DNA from: Mycolicibacterium sp. YH-1
GTDB taxonomy: Bacteria > Actinomycetota > Actinomycetes > Mycobacteriales > Mycobacteriaceae
Reading direction: 5' to 3'
Assembly (NCBI RefSeq): GCF_022557175.1
Contig: NZ_CP092915.1
Span: 2,232,001-2,296,000, forward strand
Length of the DNA: 64,000 nt
In this document: positions 49,144-56,313 of the stretch, piece by piece
How the letters are laid out: every line of letters begins with the position of its first letter
Position numbering within the stretch: position 1 is the stretch's first letter
The notes under the pieces: model-generated
Told to the model about the DNA's origin: nothing
What the model saw: the letters and a program-made list of their open reading frames with translations, nothing else
Database searches by the model: none
Program-made: the position numbers and the translations under genes

Positions 49144-50265
49144 CTACTGTGCCGCACGCGCGGACGGAATGACCGGGCTTGCCGGGATTTCAAGGCCGTA
49201 CAGCTCAGCGGCATTGCGCCAGCAGAGCTTGTCGCGCTGCTCGGCTGAGTAGCTGCTCGGCACGACCAACTCGTTGCTGTCCCAGTGCGGGTAGCTGGAG
49301 CCGAACATCGTCATGTCCTCCTTGCCGGTGAAGCTGAACCACTCACCGGCGAAGTCGGTGTCGCCAGGACCGTCGAAGTAGCCCTGGACGAAGAAGACGT
49401 GGCCCGGCAGGTAGTCGCTGGGCATCTTCGGCGCCCACGGCGTCTGCTCCAGGTGCGGTCGGCCGAAGCAGTCCATCCGCCACATGAATGGCGTCAACAT
49501 GTCCGCTGCGCCATCGGCCCAGACGAACCTCAACTCCGGGAGACGCTCGAAAACGCCCTCGGCGATCATGTTCATCAGGTGGTACAGGTAGTTCAACGAC
49601 ATGAAGGACAGGTACTGCTCGTAGGTGCGGGTCTTACCCGACGGAGTCGGCGGGAAGGCGATACCTGCGCCCACCTCGATGTGAACGGCGACAGGCAGAT
49701 TCGCGGCTACCGCAGCCTCCCACAGCGGCCAGAACTGCGGCTTGCCGTAAAGCTCACGCGACTGCAGCGGAATGCCGATCTGCACCACGCGTGGATGGTC
49801 CTTGTACCTCGCGATCTCGCGTAACGCACCGGCGACGTCGTCGGGGTTGACCCGGATGGTGCCACGGAACTTGTCGCCGAACTCGTCGTGCTCGAGCCAG
49901 CGCGTCACCATCATCTCGTTGTGACCGGCTGCGATCGCGGTACCGAGGTGACGGTCCGGCATGATGCCGCGCGTCATCGGATGCAGGATGGCGATGTCCA
50001 CGCCCCGCCTGCCGAACAGCTCCTCGGCGACGAGCGCGGGGTCCGAGCCGGGGTACTGCCGGTCCGGCCCCTTGCTGCCCTTGATGTACTCGCCGCCGGG
50101 CGCGCCGTACCAGTCCATCTCGTAATCGGGGAAGCCCCGGCTGGAGAAGGGCTCCCGCATGAACGTCTGCCGCAGGTCCTTGTTGGACTGGCAGAAGATG
50201 TGCACGCTCGCGTCGATCACGGGCGTCGTCGTGACGTTGCCCGCGCCGTCAATGAGTTCCCTCAC
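49144..50265 (-). CDS. Amidohydrolase-2 family protein with altered metal site
   Basis: A 373-residue relative of the next gene. The N-terminal DxH motif reads S20-V-H22 (IDASVHIFC), and the catalytic/metal Asp of SSDYPH is S324 (FGSSYPHWDS). Other parts (VAVHIEVG, RFVWADGAADMLTPFMWRMD) are conserved. It is therefore likely inactive or altered in mechanism, and may stabilise its intact neighbour. The GTG start has GGAGGG upstream. It opens the leftward operon behind operator-like site 7. Confidence 0.85.
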   Translation of the reverse strand: MRELIDGAGNVTTTPVIDASVHIFCQSNKDLRQTFMREPFSSRGFPDYEMDWYGAPGGEYIKGSKGPDRQYPGSDPALVAEELFGRRGVDIAILHPMTRGIMPDRHLGTAIAAGHNEMMVTRWLEHDEFGDKFRGTIRVNPDDVAGALREIARYKDHPRVVQIGIPLQSRELYGKPQFWPLWEAAVAANLPVAVHIEVGAGIAFPPTPSGKTRTYEQYLSFMSLNYLYHLMNMIAEGVFERLPELRFVWADGAADMLTPFMWRMDCFGRPHLEQTPWAPKMPSDYLPGHVFFVQGYFDGPGDTDFAGEWFSFTGKEDMTMFGSSYPHWDSNELVVPSSYSAEQRDKLCWRNAAELYGLEIPASPVIPSARAAQ

Positions 50266-50362
50266 CGAGATCTGCCCTCCGATGTCCTGATGGCCCGGCC
50301 GAACCTGCCGACGGGTCGTGCCAGGCGGCCACCGACGTCGGTCATATCCTCAGTGTAGATCG

Positions 50363-50385
50363 TTGTTCTTCATTAGCAAGAACAA
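50363..50385. promoter_or_regulatory. Inverted repeat TTGTTCTT / AAGAACAA
   Basis: Perfect 8-base arms with a 7-base spacer, overlapping site 7. The right arm doubles as the left half of the GAGAAY-type palindrome, so this could be a composite operator or part of the promoter of the leftward metal-hydrolase operon. Confidence 0.45.
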
Positions 50386-50392
50386 TATTCTC
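50378..50392. promoter_or_regulatory. Operator-like palindrome AAGAACaatATTCTC (site 7)
   Basis: A 6-3-6 copy of the shared motif with one base off the consensus, 113 bases before the start of the leftward metal-hydrolase operon. Confidence 0.55.
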
Positions 50393-50495
50393 CGGATGAA
50401 CTCTCGCGTCTTCGCTGGTAAGCGTGTCTGCTGGTCAGTTGCGCAGCGGGGCTGATGCGAAACAGCGTACGTGGAAACGGAGAACGCGTCCCCAC

Positions 50496-50520
50496 TGAGT
50501 GAGAATGATATTCTCACTCA
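50496..50520. promoter_or_regulatory. Extended perfect palindrome around GAGAATgatATTCTC (site 8)
   Basis: The best copy of the motif: left arm TGAGTGAGAAT and right arm ATTCTCACTCA pair perfectly (11 bases each) around GAT. It lies 30 bases before the ATG of the two-subunit acyl-CoA dehydrogenase. Confidence 0.8.
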
Positions 50521-50549
50521 GACCACGCAAGTCATCGGGAGGCGGCTGC

Positions 50550-51548
50550 ATGCTTTTGGAGTTCGATGCTGATCAGCGACTATGGCAGGAGACTGTCCGC
50601 GACGCCGTGGGCAAGCAGTGTCCGGCCACGTTGGTGCGCGATATCGCTGAGAACGGTGCGGATGCGACGCCGTTGTGGAAGACCTACGTCGATGCCGGCT
50701 GGACTGAGCTGACCGATCCCGAGAACGCGGTCGAGTTGGCGATCGTGCTCGAGGAACTCGGCCGCGCCACCGACCCCACGCCGTTTCTGGCCACGCTCAC
50801 GCAGTACGCACCCCTGGTGGGGGACCGATTCGATCCGCAGTGCACGGGAAGTGCTGTGTACACCGGGATCAGCGCCCACCGAGATGCCGACGGCTGGCTG
50901 CTCAACGGCACCGACCGGTTCGTCCTCGACGGCGACCGGGCCGACCGCTTCGCCGTGGTGACCGATGCCGGTGTGTTCCTCGTCGAGGCCGGCGCGGCGA
51001 GCACCCACCGCGCCGATGTCTTCGACCCGGTGCTGCACGTGTCCGAGGTGTCATTCCACGGCGCGCACGTCGCCGACAGTGATCGGCTCGAGGTCGACGT
51101 GGAGCGCGCCAGGCATATCGCGCTGATGGGCATGTCGATGACGATGGTCGGTGCGTGCCAACGCATCCTGGACATGGCTCTCGACCACGCGAAGAACCGC
51201 CACCAGTTCGGTGTGCCGATTGGCTCCTTCCAGGCCATTCAGCACAAGGCAGTCGACATGCACGTCGCGATCGAACGTGCTCGTGCCCTGTCCTACTTCG
51301 CGGCGCTGACCATCGCCGCTGACGACCCAAGGCGCCGCCTCGCGGCAGCGATGGCCAAGGCGTCGGCCGGCGAGTGCCAGGACCTGGTCTTCCGGCACGG
51401 ACTGCAGACGTTCGGGGCGATGGGATTCACCTGGGAGAACGACCTGCAGTTCGCGCTGAAGCGCGCCAAGGCGGGGGAGCTGATGCTCGGTGGTGCCGCG
51501 GAGCACCGTGCATTGATCGCGGAGGAGTTCGATGCAGCTCACATTTGA
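50550..51548 (+). CDS. Acyl-CoA dehydrogenase, smaller subunit of a pair
   Basis: A 332-residue acyl-CoA dehydrogenase-like protein: LLEFDADQRLWQETVRDAV at the start, a reduced beta-domain (DGWLLNGTDRFVLDGDRADRF) without the usual SEPxxGSD loop, and a canonical helical C-domain (KNRHQFGVPIGSFQAIQHKAVDM, LQTFGAMGFTWENDLQF). The missing FAD/substrate loop marks it as the non-catalytic partner. It overlaps the next, full-length dehydrogenase by 17 bases; the two form a heteromeric enzyme. The ATG has GGGAGG upstream. Confidence 0.9.
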   Translation: MLLEFDADQRLWQETVRDAVGKQCPATLVRDIAENGADATPLWKTYVDAGWTELTDPENAVELAIVLEELGRATDPTPFLATLTQYAPLVGDRFDPQCTGSAVYTGISAHRDADGWLLNGTDRFVLDGDRADRFAVVTDAGVFLVEAGAASTHRADVFDPVLHVSEVSFHGAHVADSDRLEVDVERARHIALMGMSMTMVGACQRILDMALDHAKNRHQFGVPIGSFQAIQHKAVDMHVAIERARALSYFAALTIAADDPRRRLAAAMAKASAGECQDLVFRHGLQTFGAMGFTWENDLQFALKRAKAGELMLGGAAEHRALIAEEFDAAHI

Positions 51549-52707
51549 TGCCGAGGTCGAGGAGTTCCGCGCCGAGTTCGCCGCGTTTCTCGACGAGCAC
51601 CTACCCTCGGCGGCCGACACCCTCGAGCGTCCGCGCTCGGTATCGCACATGCCGCAGTGGGCCCGCGACTGGCAGCGACTGCTGTTCGACAACGGTTGGC
51701 TCCTGCCCGCGCAACCGCCCGAGTTCGGTGGGCGCAATGCGTCGGTCCTGCAGCAGTACGTGCACCTCGAGGAGTTGTGCACCCGCCGGATCTATCACAG
51801 CTTCAACCCGCAGGGCGTCAATATCATTGCCGCATCACTGATCTCGTTCGGCAGTGATGAGCAGAAGCAGCGGTGGGCCGTGCCCGTCCTGCGTGGTGAG
51901 CGCACCGCGTCGCTGGGTATGAGTGAGCCCAGTGCGGGTTCTGACCTTGCGTCGCTGCGCACACGCGCGGTCCGTGACGGCGACGAGTTCGTCGTCAACG
52001 GGCAGAAGGTGTGGACGTCGGGGGCGCACGATGCCGACTGGCTGCTGACCTTCGTGCGCACCGACCCCGATGCGCCCAAGCACAAGGGCATCAGTGTGCT
52101 GATCATCCCGACGGACCTTCCTGGCGTGGTGTGCCGTCCGTTCGCAGACATCTGCGGCGAGGAGAACAAGGACTTCAACGAGGTCTTCTTCGCCGACGTC
52201 CGCGTCCCCGCCGAGAACCTCGTCGGACCGCTCAACGGCGGTTGGAAGGTCGCCAACGGTTCACTGGGCCACGAGCGCACGATGATGTGGCTGGGATTCG
52301 CCGACCGGATCGCCAACTCGATCGCCGACTTCAAGCCGAGCAACGCGCTCGAGCGCGACGCGTTCGCCAGCACGATCATGGACTACCAGGCCCTGCGGCT
52401 GCTGGGCTCGGTTGGTCTGGCGCAGGCGGCCCGTGGGCAGGTCGACGTCGCGGCGGTGTCGATACCCAAACTGTTTGGCGCCGAGGCGGAGATGCGGGCG
52501 GCGGGCAACGCGCTGACTGGGGCCGGCCCACAGGGGCTGATCCATCCGTCCACGTCGGGTCCGTACGCGCACATGAACCTCGACCACTATTTCGCCAGCT
52601 GGTTCGAGCGGTACGCCCGCAGCTTCTCGGGGACCATCGCAGGCGGGACCTCGGAGATCCAGCGCAACATCATCGCGCAGCAGGTGCTCGGACTGCCCCG
52701 GGCCTAG
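51532..52707 (+). CDS. Acyl-CoA dehydrogenase, full-length subunit of a pair
   Basis: A 391-residue dehydrogenase: LGMSEPSAGSDLASLRTRAVR, VNGQKVWTSGAHDAD, VFFADVRVPAENLVG and AGGTSEIQRNIIAQQVLGLPRA. It is the same length and obviously similar throughout to the gene at 11.5 kb (shared QLTFD, EFRAEF, FLDEHLP, HNA/QGV..IIAASLI, NGQKVWTSGAHDAD). Together with the upstream smaller subunit it should form a steroid-type heterotetramer. The operon ends at a perfect hairpin. Confidence 0.94.
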   Translation: MQLTFDAEVEEFRAEFAAFLDEHLPSAADTLERPRSVSHMPQWARDWQRLLFDNGWLLPAQPPEFGGRNASVLQQYVHLEELCTRRIYHSFNPQGVNIIAASLISFGSDEQKQRWAVPVLRGERTASLGMSEPSAGSDLASLRTRAVRDGDEFVVNGQKVWTSGAHDADWLLTFVRTDPDAPKHKGISVLIIPTDLPGVVCRPFADICGEENKDFNEVFFADVRVPAENLVGPLNGGWKVANGSLGHERTMMWLGFADRIANSIADFKPSNALERDAFASTIMDYQALRLLGSVGLAQAARGQVDVAAVSIPKLFGAEAEMRAAGNALTGAGPQGLIHPSTSGPYAHMNLDHYFASWFERYARSFSGTIAGGTSEIQRNIIAQQVLGLPRA

Positions 52708-52759
52708 CGATTTCGGCGCGTTTTGGAGCGCTCACCGCTCCAAAACGCGCCGAAATCGC
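52707..52759. terminator. Perfect 24-bp-stem bidirectional terminator
   Basis: GCGATTTCGGCGCGTTTTGG followed by AGCG pairs exactly with CGCTCCAAAACGCGCCGAAA plus TCGC across a 5-base loop, beginning within the stop codon of the dehydrogenase. It separates this gene from the converging P450 gene. Confidence 0.85.
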
Positions 52760-52773
52760 AAGGGGGACGGGGG

Positions 52774-54135
52774 TCAGTCGATGACGACGGTTTCCTTGTA
52801 CTCGGTGATGGGCCGGGCCGGTAGCTGTTCATCGCAGATGCGCTGCAGCTTCTCCAGGGTCTCGTCGAGGCCAGGGCCAAGCGGCTTCCTCGGCGTGAAC
52901 GTCGCCGGCAGGTGCCGCATGCCCTGGATGACGCCGATCGTGTCGTAGTGCACGGTGCCCTCCGGGTCGCAGACGTAGTCCGGCATCCGGTCGAGCACCG
53001 CGGTCACCATGGATTTGAACACAGTGCGGGCCACGTTGGAGCCGACGCAACGGTGCACGCCGATGCCGAAGCTAAAGTGCCGGTTGCCCTTACGGTCCAT
53101 CATGATCTCGTTGGGATTCTCGAACACCGACGGATCCCGGTTGGCCATCGCCCACGACAGCCAGATTCGCTCGTACTGCTTGAACTGCTGGCCCTCGACC
53201 TCGACATCCTCGGAGAAGGTGCGGCCGTCGCCGGGTGCGGGGGTGAAGAACCGCAGGAACTCCTCGGTGGCCGGGTCCAGCAGGGTATTGCGCTCGCGGC
53301 TGAGCAATGCGCGCTGATCGGGGTGCTCGCCCAGCCACTCCAGCGCGTGGGCGGTCAGTGCGGTGGTGGTGTCGAAGCCGCCGCCGATGACGAGCCCGAG
53401 GTTACCCAGGATCTCCATATCGGGTGCGGGCTCGCCGTCGATGCGCAACTGCAGCAGCGCATTGATTAGGCCCGGCCGCGGCGCCTCCTTGAATGCGAAC
53501 ATGTTGGTGAGGAGGTCGACACCCATCTCACGGTGCTGCTCGTTGATCTTCTCGCGGTCGGGGGAGTGCTCCGGGGTGTACACCGAGGCGTGGGTGGGCT
53601 CGCTGTAGACGTTCCACTTCTTGAGATCGAGACCCATCATCGCCAGGGTGAACACCGCCGGAACGACATTGGCCAGGTGGTCGACGAAGTCGATGCGACC
53701 GGACTGGATGTGCTCGTCCAGTGCGGCCCGGGTGATCTCATCGACGAACGGCACCCAGCGCTTGATCGCCGCCGGCGACAGGTACGGGTTCAGTGCGCCG
53801 CGGTACTGGCTGTGCTCCGGCTCGTCCATCTCCAGAATGCCGCCGCGAACCACGGTGGCACGGCTGGCTTTCGGGATGGTAATGCCCTGGAAGGGGGTCT
53901 CGCCGCTGATGTCATGGTGATTGGACACCACGGGGCAGCGGGCCAGCTCGAAGACGTGCTTGCTGTCCGCGGCGACCCAGTGCCCGTCGTAGGTGTCAGT
54001 CCACGCCATCGGGCACCTGGACTGCATCTCCTCGGTGATCTTCTCGAACTGGACCCGATACTCCGGCGTGTGCCGGTCGAAGTGGTAGCTGTTCTTCTTG
54101 CGGTCGTCATCGGTGGTGACGTCGTCGATACTCAC
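52774..54135 (-). CDS. Cytochrome P450
   Basis: A 453-residue P450, longer than the others here. I-helix GLVIGGGFDTTTAL, ExxR in EEFLRFFTP, heme loop FSFGIGVHRCVGSNVARTVF. The N-terminus lacks a membrane anchor. Last gene of the leftward operon SDR, mycofactocin-type SDR, ferredoxin, P450; likely hydroxylates the substrate whose alcohol products the SDRs oxidise. Substrate unknown. Confidence 0.95.
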   Translation of the reverse strand: MSIDDVTTDDDRKKNSYHFDRHTPEYRVQFEKITEEMQSRCPMAWTDTYDGHWVAADSKHVFELARCPVVSNHHDISGETPFQGITIPKASRATVVRGGILEMDEPEHSQYRGALNPYLSPAAIKRWVPFVDEITRAALDEHIQSGRIDFVDHLANVVPAVFTLAMMGLDLKKWNVYSEPTHASVYTPEHSPDREKINEQHREMGVDLLTNMFAFKEAPRPGLINALLQLRIDGEPAPDMEILGNLGLVIGGGFDTTTALTAHALEWLGEHPDQRALLSRERNTLLDPATEEFLRFFTPAPGDGRTFSEDVEVEGQQFKQYERIWLSWAMANRDPSVFENPNEIMMDRKGNRHFSFGIGVHRCVGSNVARTVFKSMVTAVLDRMPDYVCDPEGTVHYDTIGVIQGMRHLPATFTPRKPLGPGLDETLEKLQRICDEQLPARPITEYKETVVID

Positions 54136-54187
54136 GGCGGTGTCTCCTAGTGTTTCGCTTGAAGGATCAGACGGCCTTGGCGGGCGG

Positions 54188-54379
54188 TCATTCGAGGATG
54201 ATGGCTTGTTCAGGGCAGGAGTGCGCGGCCTCGCGGACGGCGTCCCGCTGGTCGTCCGGGACGATCTCGTTCACCGCCGAGGCGTGGCCGTCGACGTCAT
54301 TGAGTTCGAAAGCGTCGGGGGCGATCATCGCGCACAGCGTGTGGCCCTGGCACTTCGCGCCGTCCACCCAAACCTTCAT
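54188..54379 (-). CDS. Small [3Fe-4S]-type ferredoxin, P450 partner
   Basis: A 63-residue ferredoxin: MKVWVDGAKCQGHTLC with His in the variable position, IAPDAFELNDVDGHASAV, and the C-terminal SCPEQAIILE. GGAGG lies nine bases before this ATG; the other ATG six bases upstream is too close to it. It precedes the P450 by 52 bases on the same strand and should be its donor. Confidence 0.9.
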   Translation of the reverse strand: MKVWVDGAKCQGHTLCAMIAPDAFELNDVDGHASAVNEIVPDDQRDAVREAAHSCPEQAIILE

Positions 54380-54432
54380 CGTCATTTCCCTCCAGACCAG
54401 ATCATGCTGTGTGCCAATGGATTCGACCGTCA

Positions 54433-55293
54433 CTAGTTGTGGTAGTCGTACCACTTCAGGTAGCCGCCCGCGTCGATGCGCAGCTGGGCTCCCGTGACGA
54501 ACCTGGCCTCGTCGGAGGCCAGCCACAGCACCGCGTTGCTGATGTCCTCGGGCTCCACCCACGGCACCTTCATCGCCTGCTGCACGTAGAACACCGGCTC
54601 GGCGTCCTTGAGTTCGGGGGTCTCCAAGTCGGGGCGGAACGAGCGGTACATCGGGTCACTCTTGAGCATGTTGGTGTTGCAGTTCGTCGGATGAATGACG
54701 TTGGCGCGGATTCCGCGTGGCGCCAGCTCGGTGGCCAGGTCGTGGACGAAGGCCGACAGTGCGCGCTTGGAGTGGACGTAGGCCATGCCGCCGGGATCGT
54801 TGCCGGGGTTGTCCTTCTTGCTGGTGTCCATCAGCGCCGCCGTCGAACCCGTCGCGATGATCGACCCGCCCTCGGTGAGGTGGGGCAGGGCCACCTGGAT
54901 GGCGTTGATGGTGCCGATCAGGTTGGTGTTGATGACGTCGATCCAGGCCTGCAGTGGCGGCTGGCCCTTCATCCCTGCGACACCCGCCTGGGCGACCACG
55001 ATGTCGACCTTGCCGAACTCCTTGAGCCCGTTGTCGAGCGCCTCACGCAGCTGGCTCGCCTCACGGACGTCGGCCCGCGCGGTGAAGGCACGTCGCCCGG
55101 TCTTCTCGATGAACTTCGCCGTCTCCTCGAGATCTTCGAGAGTGGCCATCGGGTAACCGATGGTGTCGATGTTCTCGCAGAGATCGACGGCGATGATGTC
55201 GGCGCCCTCCTCCGCCAGTCGAACCGCGTGGCTGCGGCCCTGTCCTCGAGCTGCGCCAGTGACGAATGCGACCTTGCCCTCAACACGTCCCAC
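54433..55293 (-). CDS. Short-chain dehydrogenase, mycofactocin-coupled type
   Basis: A 286-residue SDR: GRVEGKVAFVTGAARGQGRSHAVRLAEEGADIIAVDLC, catalytic Ser in IIATGSTAALM, YVHSKRAL for Tyr and Lys, and HPTNCNTNML. The motif set is that of mycofactocin-associated carveol-dehydrogenase-like SDRs, in which bound NAD is re-oxidised through mycofactocin. It should oxidise the alcohol made by the P450 of this operon. GTG start. Similar to the SDR at 9.5 kb. Confidence 0.92.
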   Translation of the reverse strand: MGRVEGKVAFVTGAARGQGRSHAVRLAEEGADIIAVDLCENIDTIGYPMATLEDLEETAKFIEKTGRRAFTARADVREASQLREALDNGLKEFGKVDIVVAQAGVAGMKGQPPLQAWIDVINTNLIGTINAIQVALPHLTEGGSIIATGSTAALMDTSKKDNPGNDPGGMAYVHSKRALSAFVHDLATELAPRGIRANVIHPTNCNTNMLKSDPMYRSFRPDLETPELKDAEPVFYVQQAMKVPWVEPEDISNAVLWLASDEARFVTGAQLRIDAGGYLKWYDYHN

Positions 55294-55343
55294 AGGTCTG
55301 TCCTTTCGAGAGTCTTTGCGTTGTCATAAGTTGTGGTGGTCGA

Positions 55344-56045
55344 TCAGGTGTTGCGGCCGCCGTTGACGCCCAGGATCTGTCCGGTGATGTAGGACGCCTC
55401 CTCGGAGATGAGGAAGGCGCACGCGGCGGCGATGTCCTCGGGCCTGCCGATACGTCGCACCGGGGTGGCCTTGATGGTCTGCTCGATATCGCCGAGGAAG
55501 CCCTTGTCCGCGGCGGCGCGCAGCATCGGTGTGTCGATGAAGCCCGGAGGCACGGCGTTGACCGTGATGCCGTCGGGGCCGTACTCGAGGGCCAGCGTCT
55601 TGGTGAGGCCGTTGACCGCGGACTTGGCCGCCACATACGGAGCCATATAGGGAGCGCCCGAGTGCGTGCTCGACGACGAGATGTTGACGATGCGTCCCCA
55701 GCCCGCCTCGATCATGTCGGGCAGCACTGCCTGGATGCAGTGAAAGACGCCGTTGAGATTGACGTCGATCACGCGCTGCCAGCGCTCGAAGGACACGTCG
55801 TGGAACTTCTTGAAGCTGTCCAGGCCGGCGGCGTTGACGAGGATCGACACCGGGCCGAGCTGTGCGCGGATACCCGTCAGGGCCTCATCGATCGCGCCAC
55901 GGTCGGTGACGTCGGCGACGAAGCTGAAATCGGCCTCTGACGGATTCAGATCAATGACCGCGACGTGGTGCCCATCGGACCGCAGCCGATTGGCGATCGC
56001 CTCACCAATGCCAGACCCGCCTCCGGTGACAACGGCGTTCTTCAC
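55344..56045 (-). CDS. SDR-family oxidoreductase (FabG-like)
   Basis: A 233-residue SDR: NAVVTGGGSGIGEAIANRL, DLNPSEADFSFVADVTDR, LVNAAGLDSFKKFHD, NISSSSTHSGAPYMAPYVAAKSAVNGL, and the final GQILGVNGGRNT. The catalytic Tyr/Lys are in PYVAAK. It is first in its operon, 55 bases behind operator-like site 9. A second alcohol-oxidising step or 3-hydroxyacyl-CoA oxidation is likely. Confidence 0.92.
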   Translation of the reverse strand: MKNAVVTGGGSGIGEAIANRLRSDGHHVAVIDLNPSEADFSFVADVTDRGAIDEALTGIRAQLGPVSILVNAAGLDSFKKFHDVSFERWQRVIDVNLNGVFHCIQAVLPDMIEAGWGRIVNISSSSTHSGAPYMAPYVAAKSAVNGLTKTLALEYGPDGITVNAVPPGFIDTPMLRAAADKGFLGDIEQTIKATPVRRIGRPEDIAAACAFLISEEASYITGQILGVNGGRNT

Positions 56046-56099
56046 TCACGGCCTCCGAGGGGATGTCGCACAGGCATCAAGAATCTTCCTTTCGATTAT

Positions 56100-56114
56100 G
56101 AGAACCGTACTCTC
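56100..56114. promoter_or_regulatory. Operator-like palindrome GAGAACcgtACTCTC (site 9)
   Basis: A 6-3-6 copy with one off-consensus base, 55 bases before the SDR start, in the divergent region between the SDR/P450 operon and the ALDH-mce genes. Confidence 0.55.
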
Positions 56115-56228
56115 GCGGTGTGTTGTCCCGCAAGATCCGGACCAGTCCTGGTGACGTCGCCCAACACCATGTCCGGCGGCGTCAACCAACCTGACTAGGT
56201 GGTCTAGCATTCCTTGCATTCTCACTCT

Positions 56229-56245
56229 GCGAATGTAAGATTCGC
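56229..56245. promoter_or_regulatory. Palindrome GCGAATgtaagATTCGC
   Basis: A perfect 6-5-6 inverted repeat between sites 9 and 10. It is like the main motif but with an outer GC and a longer spacer. It may be an additional or different operator. Confidence 0.4.
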
Positions 56246-56252
56246 CCCTGAT

Positions 56253-56267
56253 GAGAATGAAATTTCC
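56253..56267. promoter_or_regulatory. Weak operator-like palindrome GAGAATgaaATTTCC (site 10)
   Basis: The left half is perfect, the right half has two mismatches to ATTCTC. It sits 47 bases before the ATG of the aldehyde dehydrogenase that begins the run of genes leading into the mce operon. Confidence 0.4.
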
Positions 56268-56313
56268 ATCACAGTGACCACGCACCACCCAAATCACGAA
56301 GCCAGGAGGCTGG

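Noticed and set aside
50478-50492. GAGAACgcgTCCCC as a further operator site
   Set aside because: Only the left half fits the motif; the right half does not match.
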